Origin: Sebastes aleutianus
Taxonomy: Eukaryota > Chordata > Actinopteri > Perciformes > Sebastidae
DNA: 64,000 nt
NCBI GenBank assembly: GCA_916700875.1
Contig: CAKAKS010000039.1
Coordinates: 14,853,139 to 14,917,138 of the forward strand
Direction of reading: 5' to 3'
Positions 63,896-64,000 of the stretch are shown here, one piece after another; the first letter of the stretch is position 1, and every line of letters starts with the position of its first letter. A program made the position numbers and the translations under genes. A model generated the notes under the pieces. That model had not been told where the DNA came from, searched no databases, and saw only the letters and a list, made by a program, of their open reading frames with translations.

Positions 63896-64000
63896 TAATT
63901 TAATATTTGACAGCTAGATTTGATTTTTACCAACAATTAACAAAACCAGAGAAACACAAGCGTCTGAATATGCATCAAATAAATCCATTATATTGTTAAC

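Overview
This is animal nuclear DNA. It almost certainly comes from a teleost fish, probably a percomorph. The coding sequence is split into short exons with GT-AG introns. Introns and intergenic DNA are full of CA/GT/GA microsatellites and small non-autonomous DNA transposons of the hAT type (8-bp target duplications) and the piggyBac-like type (TTAA duplications). There are no bacterial operons, CRISPR arrays or rRNA genes, and I recognised no tRNA gene.

Two class-3 semaphorin genes lie head to tail on the minus strand. The right half (about 31.6-62.6 kb) holds a complete sema3a gene. I reconstructed 17 coding exons whose phases all agree; they sum to 2,403 nt, or 800 residues plus stop. 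The product has a signal peptide, Sema domain, PSI domain, furin site, Ig domain and a C-terminal basic tail with the interchain cysteine. The left end (9,803-9,917) holds only the first coding exon of a second class-3 semaphorin, most like sema3e; the rest of that gene lies beyond the left edge. Human SEMA3E and SEMA3A are also same-strand neighbours, so the pair is an ancient conserved arrangement of secreted axon and vessel guidance cues.

Layout: 1-9,802 is sema3e intron 1 with repeats. 9,803-9,917 is sema3e exon 1, followed by its leader and presumed promoter side to about 10.7 kb. About 10.7-31.6 kb is intergenic and rich in mobile elements. About 31.6-33.7 kb is the inferred sema3a 3' UTR. 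33,722-62,586 are the sema3a coding exons and introns. 62,587-64,000 is the sema3a leader or upstream region, with GA-rich tracts and one more MITE.

The most notable non-coding structures are: a roughly 770-bp foldback element about 80 nt past the sema3a exon 4 donor; two transposon families with different ends that share one internal module; a clean nested insertion (TTAA element inside a hAT MITE, both target duplications perfect); a MITE at the junction of a local tandem duplication; and CpG-dense cores inside two intergenic MITEs. I found no sign of a new multi-gene system.
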